A DNA stretch of 64,000 nucleotides, from the NCBI RefSeq assembly GCF_945859705.1, contig NC_079135.1, positions 20,214,501 to 20,278,500 of the forward strand. The letters run 5' to 3'. The stretch comes from Episyrphus balteatus. Its lineage: Eukaryota; Arthropoda; Insecta; Diptera; Syrphidae. This document shows, one piece after another, positions 46,331-58,738 of the stretch (positions within the stretch are counted from its first letter, which is position 1; every line of letters begins with the position of its first letter). The position numbers and the translations under genes were made by a program. The notes under the pieces are model-generated. The model searched no databases and was not told where the DNA came from. It saw only the letters and a program-made list of their open reading frames with translations.

Positions 46331-47814
46331 TCGCCGAACAAGTCATCAGAAATCATCAGACAAATAGCTACTACTTCGGAGTAAAGACGAAAGACGACAT
46401 CATATTACCATGCCATTTGAGTCCTTATTTTTTTTTTTATTCAGTCAGCCAACCAAACCAAAACCATCCAACAACTGAGAGAGCTCTGTGAAGCTGAATA
46501 TTATCCTTGGACTATTTGTGCTCTCGGAATTAATTAAAGTTGGCTAAAAACTGTACAACATTCCTGATGACAACGACACAACGTCAGAGCAGAGGCATTA
46601 AAGTCTTCTCTTTGGTGTATCCTGTTTGCCAGGATAAGGCCGAAATTATGTTTTATTTTTTTGCAAAAAAAAAATCATAATGGATTTAGCTGATGACTGT
46701 GAGTGTGTGTGTGTGTGTGAGTTATATTTTTTTTAACAAAAATCGATTTGATATTATTTGTGACACGGTTACCTTGGATTATGGCAGAGAACATCAAGGC
46801 CATATTTGTGTACCTTTCACAGGCAGGGCTGTACAAAGGTAATTTGAAGGGCTAGACGCAATATTTTATTAAAAATCATGTTACACTTCGTGAGATTTAA
46901 ATTTAAAAAAAAAAAAATTTGTGGAACTCGAGCTGGTTCGATGAACATCGCAGAGCTCAAAGGTTGGAGGGCATAATTGAGTTTAAAATTTCAAAGAGTA
47001 GTTAGGTTCAGTGAACGACAAGTTGTTAAGATTGACTGTCAAGCTGAAAGGCTTTTATGTAATATATAAATTTAATCCCAGAGAAAAAAAAAATCGTGAC
47101 AGGAAAATGTCAAAACAAAAAAAAAAGGAACATGTTATTCCTGTCAACTTCAGAGGGCCCAGGTTTACACATATACGCCTTGTTTGTAGTAAACAAGAGC
47201 TCATGAGTCATAACGTCTGTGTCTAAATTGAAAAAAAAAAATATAGCAAAAAAACAATTACCAACCAGGACGCGCAACTTTTGCGTCACTTAACACCATG
47301 GCTGGTATACCTACAAAAAAAAAAAAAAAACAGGTAATTAATCTCCCAGGGATATAAGCCCACAAAAAGCTACAGAATGTTCATACTTGCTCATACATTT
47401 GTACATTATGAACGACATGACGGCCGACTTATGTGTGTGTGGTATATTCGTAGTATTAAGCTCATTCGTATCCTCTACACCCAATTATTATTACCTTTAC
47501 CTTGGCTGCTCTTATTACAGGCAATAAAAGATTACATTCATAACGTTAATATTCACAATGGTGAACAATATAAAACCATTAATGTCAGAATGGGGGGGGG
47601 ACGGGGATATGCGAATGGCTGAGCTGTAGATGATATGGTACATATAACTGGATGCTGGGTTTTAGCTGGAAAAGAGAGGTGTTGTATAAATAGCGTATTA
47701 TCATAATATGGGTAAAAGTCGTACAAAAAGAACATATCAGATTGTGGAATGGATATGGAATTCTTGTGAATTTCACCAAGACTATGTGGATTTTTCTTAA
47801 ACCATAGCCTGATT
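46331..47814. other. Moderate-complexity non-genic stretch with a GT microsatellite
   Basis: A (GT)n run is at about 46702-46718. The stretch 46330-46640 is compositionally balanced and could be transcribed or regulatory, but nothing codes for a recognisable protein. Frames at 47011-47226 and 47377-47622 have no motifs. Confidence 0.45.
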
Positions 47815-47820
47815 AAATAA

Positions 47821-48233
47821 ATTGCACGACTGGGGTCGCACGTACTTGCTCTTATGCTTAAAGTGACTATAATGTTAAAGCTTTTTATTTCAAGAAATTT
47901 AAAATTTGATATTTTGAAGAAATTTCATAAGAGTATAAAAAAATTAAATCTGTTTTTATAATTAATTAAACTCCGTTATAAATTATCTTAAAAAAAAAAA
48001 CAAATATGCCATTTTTTTTCTTGTATAAAAAGGTATTTTTAGAAAAAAATTTTCGAAAATTGTAGGAGCCGTGATATATGATGAGATGATATATATATAT
48101 AGGTTGTCATATAAAAAACATGGATTTGAAGGTGATAGAATAAAAATAGGTAGATTTTCTCTATTTTTTTTTTGCAAGAAAAATTATTTTTTTAAGGTTT
48201 CACTTCTACCACGTGTGAATTGCACACATGATT
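47821..48233 (+). repeat. Repeat family B copy ending in the family D motif
   Basis: It begins GGGGTCGCACGTACTTGCTC and continues with TGTTAAAGCTTTTTATTTCA. About 370 bases later comes GGTTTCACTTCTACCACGTG, then TGAATTGCACACAT (48197-48233). This is the clearest place where families B and D are co-linear, so D may be the 3' end of B. Confidence 0.55.
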
Positions 48234-48347
48234 TTTTTTTTTCTTTAGGAATTACTAGATTTTTTCAAAGGTACAAAATACCAACTTGTAAAATTGATTG
48301 TATATACTTTTTTGTTTTAAAACCGTAATTATGAAGCCAGGAAACTT

Positions 48348-48572
48348 ATGAATAGCAGTCTTGAGTCGTATTTTGATGTGTTAATGGTTTTACTTAGAAA
48401 TGAATGGTTGTTAATATTTGTCGAATTGGCAGAATTTTTATCTATCAATTACCAAAAAGTTTATAAAGATCGATTATCGGGCTCAGATTTAAATTTTAAA
48501 CAGCTTTATCAATATGAAAGGAAAAATACGGATTGGTTTAGTAAACAATTTATTGGTAAGTCATTATTGTAA
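48348..48572 (+). CDS. Doubtful small ORF with exon-like context (74 aa)
   Basis: I do not recognise the product. The frame has even amino-acid use, with charged and aromatic residues and a hydrophobic stretch near residues 12-32, unlike the F/K-rich noise elsewhere. GGTAAGT, a textbook splice donor, lies inside its 3' end at about 48554-48560, and an AG after a pyrimidine tract (48233-48249) lies upstream. No homologue or partner exon is visible. It could be a single exon, a repeat-derived frame or chance. Confidence 0.12.
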   Translation: MNSSLESYFDVLMVLLRNEWLLIFVELAEFLSINYQKVYKDRLSGSDLNFKQLYQYERKNTDWFSKQFIGKSLL

Positions 48573-48737
48573 ATTAATAGTAAATTTTGTACAATAAGTT
48601 TTTTTTTTTTTAAGTAATGTCAAGTTTCAAAACTGTTGAGATAATTTCAACTCTGAATCAAAATTCAATTGAGATAACCTATTAGCCTTAGCCATGAATA
48701 AATATATTTTAAGGAATTCACAATGAAAAAAAAAAAA

Positions 48738-49265
48738 AAATGCAAAACTGGGTCGCACGTATTTGATGTTATGTCAAAAGTTGCTTGAAATATTAAAGCT
48801 TTTTAAAAATTCATAAAAGATTATTATTTAAAAGTTAAAAAAAAAAACTTAAAAAAATATAAAATTTGGTTTAAAGTTAAAAAACTTTTTTTTAAATGTA
48901 TCAAAAAGAATTTTTAGAAAAAGTTTGGAAATCTGGAGCCACTTTTTTAAAAAGAAGTTTTTTTTATGTGAAAATGTTCACAAATTTACCAAAAAAATGG
49001 TATAACATTAAAAAGAAGAAATTAATTGATAAATAAAGACAAATGTTCAAATAAAGACAAAAATTTATTTAGCCGTTTTTAAAATAGTTTTTCCATACAA
49101 AATTTCGATCTTTTTTTTTAATCCAAAAATGATTTTATTGAAAATTTTGCTTTATTTTAATATAAAGGCCACTAAAACGTTTTTGTTCAAATGTTTATTG
49201 AAATCGGTGGTGGTTTACGAGAAAAAGGTTCTGAGGGAAACACCGTTAATTACGGTCCAAATTTT
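48738..49265 (+). repeat. Repeat family B copy
   Basis: It starts AACTGGGTCGCACGTATTTG, then GAAATATTAAAGCTTTTTAA, and holds the T-rich middle TTTTTTTTAATCCAAAAATG near 49112. It resembles 31942-32390 and 16025-16740. The right end is near AACACCGTTAATTACGG at 49240, but its exact position is unclear. Non-coding. Confidence 0.55.
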
Positions 49266-50058
49266 TCACATTACATTTTCATGTCATTTCTGATTATTAT
49301 CTCGAGTTTGATTGGGCACGTTCAAACAGTTAACATAAAGCTATCGGATAGCTTTTTTTTGTTTTAAACAATGTAACAAATTAGCAAAGAAACGAACCAT
49401 TTTCTATCAAAAAATAATCTGAAGGCATCCGAGAATTTTTGGTATACCTCATGTATCCGAATGATCAGCTGAGAAACATTTAGTTTTTTTTTTATAATGA
49501 CTTCTATTCGCGTGATTATTCAGCTTGAAAACAAAATAAATTTGCAAGAAATAAAGTTAAATCGATTGTGCAAGTATGTACTATGCAACAATAAAAAAAA
49601 AGGAATTTGCTCAAAAGAAACAATTTCCTCTTTTCAATATTTACATATTTTTTTTAGCTGCTTTGGCAAGCTCTCTTGATAGCTTTTCGTTCAAAGAAAT
49701 ATTCCAGATACGGGTATCCCAGATAGCCTATCCGTAGGTGTTTGAAAGTACCCATTTTTTATGCTGCTGTCAAATTTACTTTTGACTCGCAAAATAGCAC
49801 GAACAGATGTTCATAAACTCAAATTTTGAAAACAGTAAACATTTGTATTGGATTACACGGTAAAACTTTTTTTCGCTAAAGCGAAACGAAAATTTGTCTA
49901 GGTTTCCAAAGTCAAAAAACTTTTTTAGTTTTTTTTTAGTGAAACTGTAAAGTGATAAGTTTTATCACGTTTTCATAATAAATTCGGTTCCAGATTAATG
50001 AAAAAATTAAAACAAACTTCCAAAGTGTAATAAAAAAATTAAAATAAACTTCAAAAAT
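49266..50058. other. AT-rich non-genic stretch
   Basis: No gene or defined element. AAAAAACTTTTTTAGTTTTT-like low-complexity text lies near 49915. Confidence 0.55.
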
Positions 50059-51400
50059 TTTTATGACAAAATGATGATTTTGAGTAAAGGAATTTTTTTT
50101 TGACAATTCTAAAGGTGCCAGGTAAAAGATGAGAGAAAAAAAAGTAGGCGTCTAATACGGATATTTTTCCAACACTCTGCATTTCGAAATATGAATTTTT
50201 GAAAAACACTTTGTTTTTTAGGGGCATTTTTGGGTAGTTTTTGATTTTTAGCTTTTTTTTTGGAGCGTTCAAAAAATCTCAAACTTATAGGACATGTAGG
50301 TTTTGGCCTTATGCATACACGTCCAAAAAATTGGAATTTTTGTGAGTTTAGTGAGTTTTGACTGAATAATGGAAGAAACAAGTTTTTAAAAAACACGTTT
50401 TACCGTTTTTAACCGATTTTCATCGTTTATAGATAAAAATAATCTTTTTTCTTTAATAGATACAGGAATAAAGTATACAAAGTAATGATATACCACGACC
50501 ACGACTAAATGTAAGTATGCGAAGTTTCAATCATTTTCGTAAACACAATTTTGAGATAACGGTAAAATAAAATTTTAGAATTCAACACAGGTTATAACTT
50601 TTGACCAAGATAGAAATTTTATTAAACTTTTATGAGCATTTCACACATAACGGTAGACTTTAAATCAAGAAACTTGCGAAAAACCTCAAAACACCAGTGG
50701 AGATCTGTTGTCCCCCGAACAGTTACAAGTGTGGGAAGTACCGTAATCTCAGTCTGGAAATTCGACATGGTCGACTTTAAAAAATTCTAACTTCTCTTGT
50801 AGGCATCTGTGAAATGAGATTGATACGTCATTTGAAAGGTGAAACAATAAGCTTTCACATTGTATAAAATTTTTTATAGGTTGTTAAACAAAAAAAATTG
50901 ATTCCATAGCGTGAGAAAATAAAAATAAATGTTTTTTTTTTTGCTTTTCTTAATGAGATTTGATCGAGTCCAAAAAATTCTAGCTCTTTTTGTAGATGTC
51001 TCATAGACCTGATCGATTTATATGTTTTGAGCTAAGACATTAAGCTTTCAGATGAAAATTTTGTATAGGTTTTTAGGGAAAAAAATGGAATTAATGACGT
51101 GTGAGAAGATAAAAATTCATGTTTTTTTTGCTTTTTTTGATGAAAATGATTGTTTTCCATGAATTGTTTTTATACGCATTGTAAATTTTTTTCTTAAGAA
51201 GAAATACTTGGCTTTTAAATTGCATAATTTTTTTTGTAAGCTTTTAAAATAAAAAATTAATATAATGAGAAAATAAAATAAGTATTTTTGTATTAGCTTT
51301 CATTGACTCATTTTAAACAAAAGCACACAACCTGTTTTCTGACGATGTTATCACGTAAAATCATCGTCCGTAAACCGGCTTTACAGACAACCTCTTTTTT
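50059..51400 (-). mobile_element. Repeat family A, copy 6 (reverse, 3'-truncated)
   Basis: On the minus strand it runs from AAAAAAGAGGTTGTCTGTAA (51400) to the block TTGTCATAAAAATTTTTG near 50060. The ACAGATCTCCACTGGTGTTT block is intact (about 50690-50710). It lacks the last ~450 bases of copies 4 and 7. Over 43080-43400 and 50060-50400, copies 5 and 6 are nearly identical, so these two may be close relatives. Confidence 0.82.
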
Positions 51401-51540
51401 GTTTTCCTTTTTTTATGAAAAATTATTGTTTAGAATAAATTATTTTTATATTTTTTGCGCCTTAAGTATAGCTTTATTATTTAGGAAAATTTTTAAGCAT
51501 TTTAATGGTGTGATTTTTTTTTCAAGAAAAATGATTTTTA

Positions 51541-51577
51541 AGGTTTCACTTCTAACACGTGTGAATTGCACACATGA
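51541..51577 (+). repeat. Family D motif
   Basis: GGTTTCACTTCTAACACGTG followed by TGAATTGCACACATGA, nearly identical to 48197-48233 (one difference) and inverted relative to 37075-37112. The flanking AAGAAAAAT.ATTTTT.AAGG upstream is also shared with 48170-48196. Confidence 0.7.
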
Positions 51578-51599
51578 TATTTTTTTTTTTTTTAATTGG

Positions 51600-53583
51600 A
51601 GAAAAACACACAAATGTATGGCTTAGAGAAAAGGTAGGTAAATGCATTAAAACTGTGTGTCCTTGGCAAAATTTTGAAGAGATTAGACGTAATACCCTTT
51701 TGCGGAAAGCGATATAATCCTGTTACAGAGTTATTATCACGTAATCGTATCAAAACAATCTTCTTTTTGGGGAGGTTACATGTGAGTGTTATGTTAGAAG
51801 TTATCATTTCATAGAAAACGTTTAAGCGGCTTATGTAAGTCCAATATAAAAATGTTTCATGATAAATTTGCTCATATTTACTTTTTTTTTTTTGTGTACA
51901 ATAAAATAAATTCTATTTGCTAATTATTATTTTAAAAAATGAGATTTTTCAGTTTTAATAAAGAGAGATAAATAATTCATAAAATTTTTTATTCAAATTG
52001 GGTGTGAGTTAGTGGAAAAAAATTTTTGTCTGGATGTTTACAATTTATTAACTTAAAAACTTTCCAAAGGATGGAATTTTTGTTTAGTCGTTGGGAAGGA
52101 TTTGAACATGAATAAAAGTCTTTTTCACTATTGGATCTCAAATTTTTTTCGGTAATTATTTATTTTCAATAATTTTTCTTTATAAACGATAACATTCTGT
52201 TAATAAACACTAACTTTTAGGACACGAAAATCCTTTGACTAAAATTTAATTGCAATTTTTGTGTATGCTTTCTGATTACTAAATAGCTTGAATAACATTC
52301 AAAGTATTTATGCTTAACTACCGTTGCCAAAAAACTCATAACCATAATCAAAAAAAAATTGTTCCCTCAACTCGTATTTACATTTTCGTGTTTTTTAGCA
52401 ACATAACGCGCGTCAAAAAATTATTATTATTTATATATATTTACTTTCAAATGCTCATTTTCAGCTGAACAAACAAACAAAAACCTCAGCGTGTTTCACT
52501 GAGCGAAAATAAAATTTAAAATCAACACTCACAGCCATTTGCATAATTTTCCACTTAAAAATTTTCCAAAGCACAAATTCCACCCTCCCAAACCCAGCAA
52601 AAAAAAAAAAAAAAAAACTCAAATACAATCAAAAATAAATAAAACGCAAAAAAAAAAAGTAGTAGAAGAAGAAAAACTAAACGTCAACCACTAACGAGCA
52701 ACGAACGTTTCGTATATAATATACATTTTACTCGTATAGCTTTTGGGTGAAAATTAGCAGTGAAAAATAATTGCTTTCGTTCTGTTTTTAGTTTATGGAC
52801 TGCAGAAGCGATGCCATTTTCATTTCTGTACCAGTCCAAACTTGCATCCAAACCAACACCAACACAACATTAAATCCACCTAGTGCACATAAATCACAAA
52901 ATTACTGCCCCAGAAAATGTTGTGTGTATTACGACAATACGACAACGACGGACGGACGGATGCGGGGCTAAAATTTGGTTCTTGCGTCGCGTCGCCCATT
53001 CATAGTCATCATTCACAATGTGACTGTGTACTTTACCTTCTTTACATTTAATGTAGATTAAAATCTACTTTGTTTTGGAATCCCGGCCCGCCTTCCCGGA
53101 TACCAAGACCAAAGAAAATACTAAATTTTAAGTTTATACTTAAAACTTTGGGGAGGCGCACGTGAATCCGTTAACATGCGGAGAAAGTTGCATTTGTCAA
53201 CCGAGCTTGCGACATGACTCACATGTGGTTGTGGTGAATCTTAGAAGATAAAAAATTACTTTCCATACCCTCAACAATGAGAACGAGAATGAGGTAACTT
53301 GGGTACATAATTTGCTTTGGTTAAACACTTGACATGTAGAAACGTATATCCCACGATTTACCTAGGACTTATCTCTTTTTTGGCGGAGGGCATCCTTTAA
53401 AGTTGCACAAGTATGCATTTTTGAAATTTGTAAAATTCATGAGTTTCATTTGTTTAGAAAGAGTACATTAACATTTAGATTGTGCTATGAGTTTTGAAAG
53501 TATTTTTGCCATTGGAGATTCAAGGCTAGCTGAAACGAAATAATCGTATCAATCGTACAAGTAAAATAGGCAAACAAATTTGT
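51600..53583. other. Non-genic stretch with some moderate-complexity DNA
   Basis: No gene is supported. About 52480-53250 is less repetitive (octamer-like ATTTGCATAA near 52540, GGACGGACGGATGCGG near 52950) and could hold conserved non-coding sites, but this is unverified. The 71-residue reverse frame 51592-51807 has no recognised motif. Confidence 0.5.
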
Positions 53584-54310
53584 TATCATCATGAAACTTG
53601 GCAAAAAGTTTGCTATTGGAATAAGAACCAGGTCAATATAGTCTTTAAAAAAAATGTAAAGGGTGTTTTTTTTTCGAAGAAACAGTAAAATCTGTAATTA
53701 GTCGCAAAAAGCCAATGAACGTTTTAAACAAAATCATTGGCTTTTTGTTAACAAAGAAATATTCAGCCATCTCCTTGAAAAAAACACCCTGTCACTCAAA
53801 TTTTTTTTATGAAAATTCTTTATTATTTCTATCTGGAATGCAACGTTTTAGGATGGCCCACAAATTTTATTTTTCACTCAAAAAAACACCTTTTAAACCA
53901 TGATAGACACTTTTAATTCTCGTTTCCAATCTCAAAAGTAACACAATTGTTGAATTGTACCACAATTATTACTTAGTTTTTGCCAATTAAGCCACATTTT
54001 GCTTTCACAAAAAAAAAAACACCCTTTCTCACGAGCAAAACGTACAGACTTATTTTATTCGTATCTCCCATATCAAAGACAACATTTTTAATAAAATTGA
54101 TTTTACCGGAATTATCAGGATATTCCTCATTTCCCAAAAAAAAAAAACACCCTTTCACCTAAAACATTCTTATAGACTGCTTATATTCCTGGTTTATTTT
54201 ATACATAAAACATTTCCACTTTTGTCCTAGTATTTTTTGTGGTACTAATTCTGAATTTAATCGCTTCTTAAAAAAAAAAAACACCCTTTCACTCAAGATA
54301 ATTTTGTAGA
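53584..54310. repeat. Repeat family C degenerate tandem array, about 130-bp period
   Basis: The motif AAAA(A)ACACCCTTTC occurs near 53780, 53883, 54016, 54145 and 54283, a spacing of roughly 100-137 bases. At the left end, ATGAAACTTGGCAAAAAGTT (53591-53610) and AAAGGGTGTTTTTTTTTC (53658-53675) form an inverted copy of 26880-26975. Copies between motifs have diverged strongly. Frames across it are noise. Confidence 0.7.
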
Positions 54311-56455
54311 TTCCTTAGACTCACAACTTATTTTTACTGTACTGATTCATTTTATTTGATGAAAATGGCATACCTTGTTAAAAATTCAAGGCGTAGAAAA
54401 ACTGTAAAACTTTTCATTTCATAACGCATATTGAAAATAACATTTTTAAACGATTTAAAAAGGACTTATCATTTTGTGGATCTCAGGGATATAAAGTTTT
54501 AAAAGAACACTCTTTTATAATTTAAAACATCACACAACTGCATATAAGAAAAATTTGTTAAATTATATTTAAATTTAATTTTTTTTTTATTATAAATTTT
54601 TCCATATAAAAAATGTTCCACATACGCCATAGTGACCCATCTTGTCTATAGTTTACATAAATTGCTGTATCTTTATCATTTCTTAACCGATTTTCAAGAT
54701 TGATGCATCAAATGAAAGCTAGTATGGTGTTGTAAATTAATTAAATATTAGGTGAACTAAATAAAAAGAAAATACAAATAATAAAATAAAAAATTAAATT
54801 AAAAAAAAAAAATAAAGTAAAAAACATAAAATAAAATACTACATACACCCTTTTTTCCTGTTATCAGTCTGTTGAATAGCCAAAAACGTATTTAATTACC
54901 TCATTAATAACCATAAACAAATACCGCCAAAAGTTCTATTGAAAAATTCAAGGGAAATTCCCATGTTGCACATAAATTTTTTTGTAATAAATATTTTTCA
55001 ATATTCAAAACAAACCATAACCATCAAATCGATTGTCATCGATATTATATATAGGGGCTCTAATGAAATTATCTTCTCATAATTCATCACAAAAGTCAGA
55101 ACCGAAAACAAAGCCAAAAACCAAAAAAACATAAAAAAAACACAAACCGTCAATTTTCGTTTGAATAGAACCCAACCCATTTGCACATTAATTTTGTTTT
55201 GAAATAATTTATGAACCAAAATTAAGGCTTCAAGCGATTTCTGACTAACGCTACATAAGAAATGAACAAAATTTAGACCAACCATCAACATTGAACAAAC
55301 AACTAAAAGCATCCCGCAAATACAAAATTAATATAAATATATCAACAATATTCTACAGATACATAAAAGGTTTGTAGACATTTTAGATACAGATACAGAG
55401 AACCCGCCTTGCAATATCTGATTTTATGGAGAAACATTTTTCTCTTCCCAAAAATATCCTTCAAAAAACCTCCCCTTTGATATATATTTTGAAGCAAATT
55501 CAGCATAATTCAGAACAGAATTGGGTTAGGTATATTGCATTTTGTATTCTTTGTTGTTTGTTTGAATGAATGAATAACATACAGGGGGCGTAATAGGTCG
55601 TTATAATGTCGATGAGGTCAGTATTGAATTCTGTTGTTGTCATTGTCTATCTTTTACATACATTTATAGAATGACGTGTTGGCCTTTTTGCTGATATTAT
55701 TATTATTATTTCAATTTTGTGAATTGGATTTGTTTTGTTCGTTGTTTAGAGGATACTTTGATTATAGTTATAATTTACATATATTTGATTGTATGCAATT
55801 GTTTTTTTTTTTATATAGTTATTTTAGATAGAAAAAACAAAATTATGCATTTCTGTGAAAAGTTGCAAATCATTTTTTTTTTGTTTATTTTTACTATGCA
55901 AGCAATTTGATATTATAAATATTGTTTTTTAGGCTTAGAAATTATGAGTCAAATGATATTTAATATTGGAATTTGTATGCATAATAATAACAAAATCCAA
56001 TACTTGTTTACGTTATATAATTTAAAAAAATAATATATATATTTAAACTAAAAACTAAATTTAAATGAAAAAATATAATGACCTATATAATATATCATTT
56101 TCATAATGTGAATAACTGTTATTGGATACACCAGTATAAAAATATGCATATAACAACAAAACTTAAATAATTTAATTTGATGGATTTTGTTATTTAACTT
56201 ATTTTTAGACATTTTAAACATACTGAACGACAAAAAAATGTATTTCCAAATAGCTAATGAGGAAAAAATAGTTTCTTAGAACTAGAATTTGCCTCTAATT
56301 GGGTGCGTTTTTGTATTAAAATATTTAAATGCAATGAATTGGCACTCAAATGATAGGAAATAATGTGGAAAATGCATAGTACTTTTATATTTTCGCTGTA
56401 TAGGACATACTGGAACCTAGATATTCACAAATGTCAAAAAACTGTATTTTTATTG
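54311..56455. other. AT-rich non-genic stretch
   Basis: A decayed repeat-like patch (ATGCATCAAATGAAAGCTAG near 54702) is the only recognisable text. The 104-residue reverse frame 54998-55312 is hydrophobic throughout, lacks a domain and lies in AT-rich sequence; it is not supported as a gene. Confidence 0.55.
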
Positions 56456-58234
56456 AAAAAAAAAGATTTTGTCTGTAAAGCTGGTTTACGGACGATGATT
56501 TTACGTGATAACGTCGTAAGAAAACAAGTTGTGTGCTTTTAAAATGAGCCATTTGAAGGGTTTATTTATTTCAAACAATCATAATTTACAAGAAAAAGCT
56601 AAAAAAAAAATACCTTTTTTCTTTTCTCATTATATTAATTTTTTTTATTTTAAAAGCTCACAAAAAAAATTATATCATTAAAAAGCCAAATATTTCTTCT
56701 AAATAATAAAACCATTTTTAAATTTTTACAATGAGCAAAAAGTATTAAAATAATTTATTTAAAACAATGATTTTCATCAAAAAAAGAAAATGCTCACGCT
56801 ATTAAATCCATTTTTTTTAACAATCTATAAAAATCTGAAAGCTTATTGTCTTAGCTAGAAATATATATATATAGATCAAGTCTATGAGACACCTACAAAA
56901 ACAGCTAGAATTTTTTAAACTCGATGAAATTTCATCAAAAAAAGCAAAAAAACATTTATTTTTATGTTCTCATGCTATTAAATGAATTTTCTTCCTAAAA
57001 ACCTATAAAAAATTATATACCATGTGAAAGCTTATTGTTTCACCTTTCAAATGACGTATCAATCTCATTTCAGAGGCTTACAAGAGAAGTTAGAATTTTT
57101 TAAAGTCAACCATGTGGAATTTCCAGACTGAGATTACGGTATTTCCCACACTGGTGGCTGTTCATGGCGCAACAGATCTTCACTGGTGGTATGATGTTTT
57201 TCGCAAGTTTCCTGATTTAACATTGTGTGGCTTTTAGTAAGTCTAGCGTTATGTGTCATATACCAATTGAAAGGTAATTGTATAAGTATGCTCATAAAAG
57301 TTTAATAAAATTTGTATCTGCTCTTGGTAAAAAGTTATAACCTGTTGAATTCTAAAATTTTATTTTACCGTTATCTCAAAATTGTGTTTACGAAAATGAT
57401 TGAAATTTCGCACACATATATTCGTAGTCATGGTCTATCATTACTCCATATATAATATTCCTCTATCTACTAAAGAAAAAAAGGTAAAAATAAAAAACGA
57501 TGAAAATCGGTTAAAAACGGCCAAAAACCTGTTTTTTTAAAACTTATTTTTCTCCCTATTCAGTCAAAACTCTTTTAACGATTCCAATTTCTTGCACGTG
57601 TATGCGCATTTATCATGTTTCATATAACTTGAGATTTTTTGAACGCTCCAAAAATAAGCTAATAATCAAAAACTACCCAAAAATACCCCTAAGTAGGTAC
57701 TTTTCAAAAATTCATATTTCGAAACGCAGAGTGTTGGAAAAAAAATCCGTATAAGACACCTAATTTTTTTTTCCTTTATCTTTCACCTGGTACCTTTAGA
57801 ATTGTCAAAAAAAATTTCCCTACCCATAATCAACATTTTGTCATACCCACAACACCTGATCAACGTTCAAACAAAACGTTATAGCGGAGTTTAAAAATTT
57901 TTTAGAATTTTTCTTAAATTTAGTTATCCTTAATCAGTCTTCTCTATCTATAACAAAAAGAATCAACTCTCTACGACCACGCGTTTAGATTTTAGCCCAA
58001 ATTTCATCTTTCCGTTTTACCCCTGTTTATCCTATTAAATGACGGAATTTTAAAAAATCCTTCATTTGGATTAGGCTTTATTATTATTATTATTATTATT
58101 ATCTTTCAAATAAGCTTTAGGAGATTTTTGTATCTCGAATAGTTTATTTTTAATTTTGAATTTAAATTTTTTGCCGCACTGCGAAAGTGCGAGAGTGTAA
58201 CGCTAGAAAATGGCGTCACTTTTTTGTGGTGGCT
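56456..58234 (+). mobile_element. Repeat family A, copy 7 (near full length, about 1.78 kb)
   Basis: It extends from the A-rich 5' start with TTGTCTGTAAAGCTGGTTTA to the same 3' end as copy 4 (GGCGTCACTTTTTTGTGGTG followed by GCT), including the GCACTGCGAAAGTGC hairpin near 58174-58188. A (TTA)n microsatellite (58079-58101) has expanded inside it, where copy 4 has a single TTATTATC. Blocks match copy 4 in order throughout. Non-coding. Confidence 0.85.
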
Positions 58235-58738
58235 CTTAAATAAGCCTTAATTGATCCATAGAACAAAAATTGACAGTATTTCTGATCGCAAGGTAAAATA
58301 ACGTTTTGTGTACTTCCACTGTAACGGGTGTGACACACATGTATAACTGCAGTTACTTCATTTAAGGTATTTTTTGCTTTATTTAGTTGTAAATATAAAT
58401 TTTTAAAATAACATTTGAACTGCCTGCCTTATACCGTCCCAACCTTTTAAGATCGTATAACGGGTGTGACGTTAGAAATTCGATTCATTAATTTAGAAGA
58501 CTTTTACAAGCCTTGTTGTAAAATAAGCAACTTGAAATATGTATAAAATCAAGTTCGTTCTCTTATTTGATGGCCAAAATATGAGTATACTATACTCAAC
58601 GATTTTTGAGAAGTCTATGAAATTTTTTTTCAAACATTCAATACATTATGGAATAGTTGAAGGAATCAGCCAAATTGATTGAAAAAAAAAGAATAATTAT
58701 AAGATTTTTTTCATCTTTTGGGAACATTTAGGATGTTA
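58235..58738. other. Non-genic stretch with repeated TAACGGGTGTGAC
   Basis: TAACGGGTGTGAC occurs at about 58322 and 58459, the second followed by GTTAGAAATTC. It faintly echoes the family A 3' text GTGTAACG(C/T)TAGAAAATGG, so the family might extend further right than its shared end, or the site may be a hotspot. No gene is present. Confidence 0.45.

Noticed and set aside
54998..55312. 104-residue hydrophobic reverse-strand ORF
   Set aside because: Composition follows local A/T bias, and there is no domain, signal or splice support.
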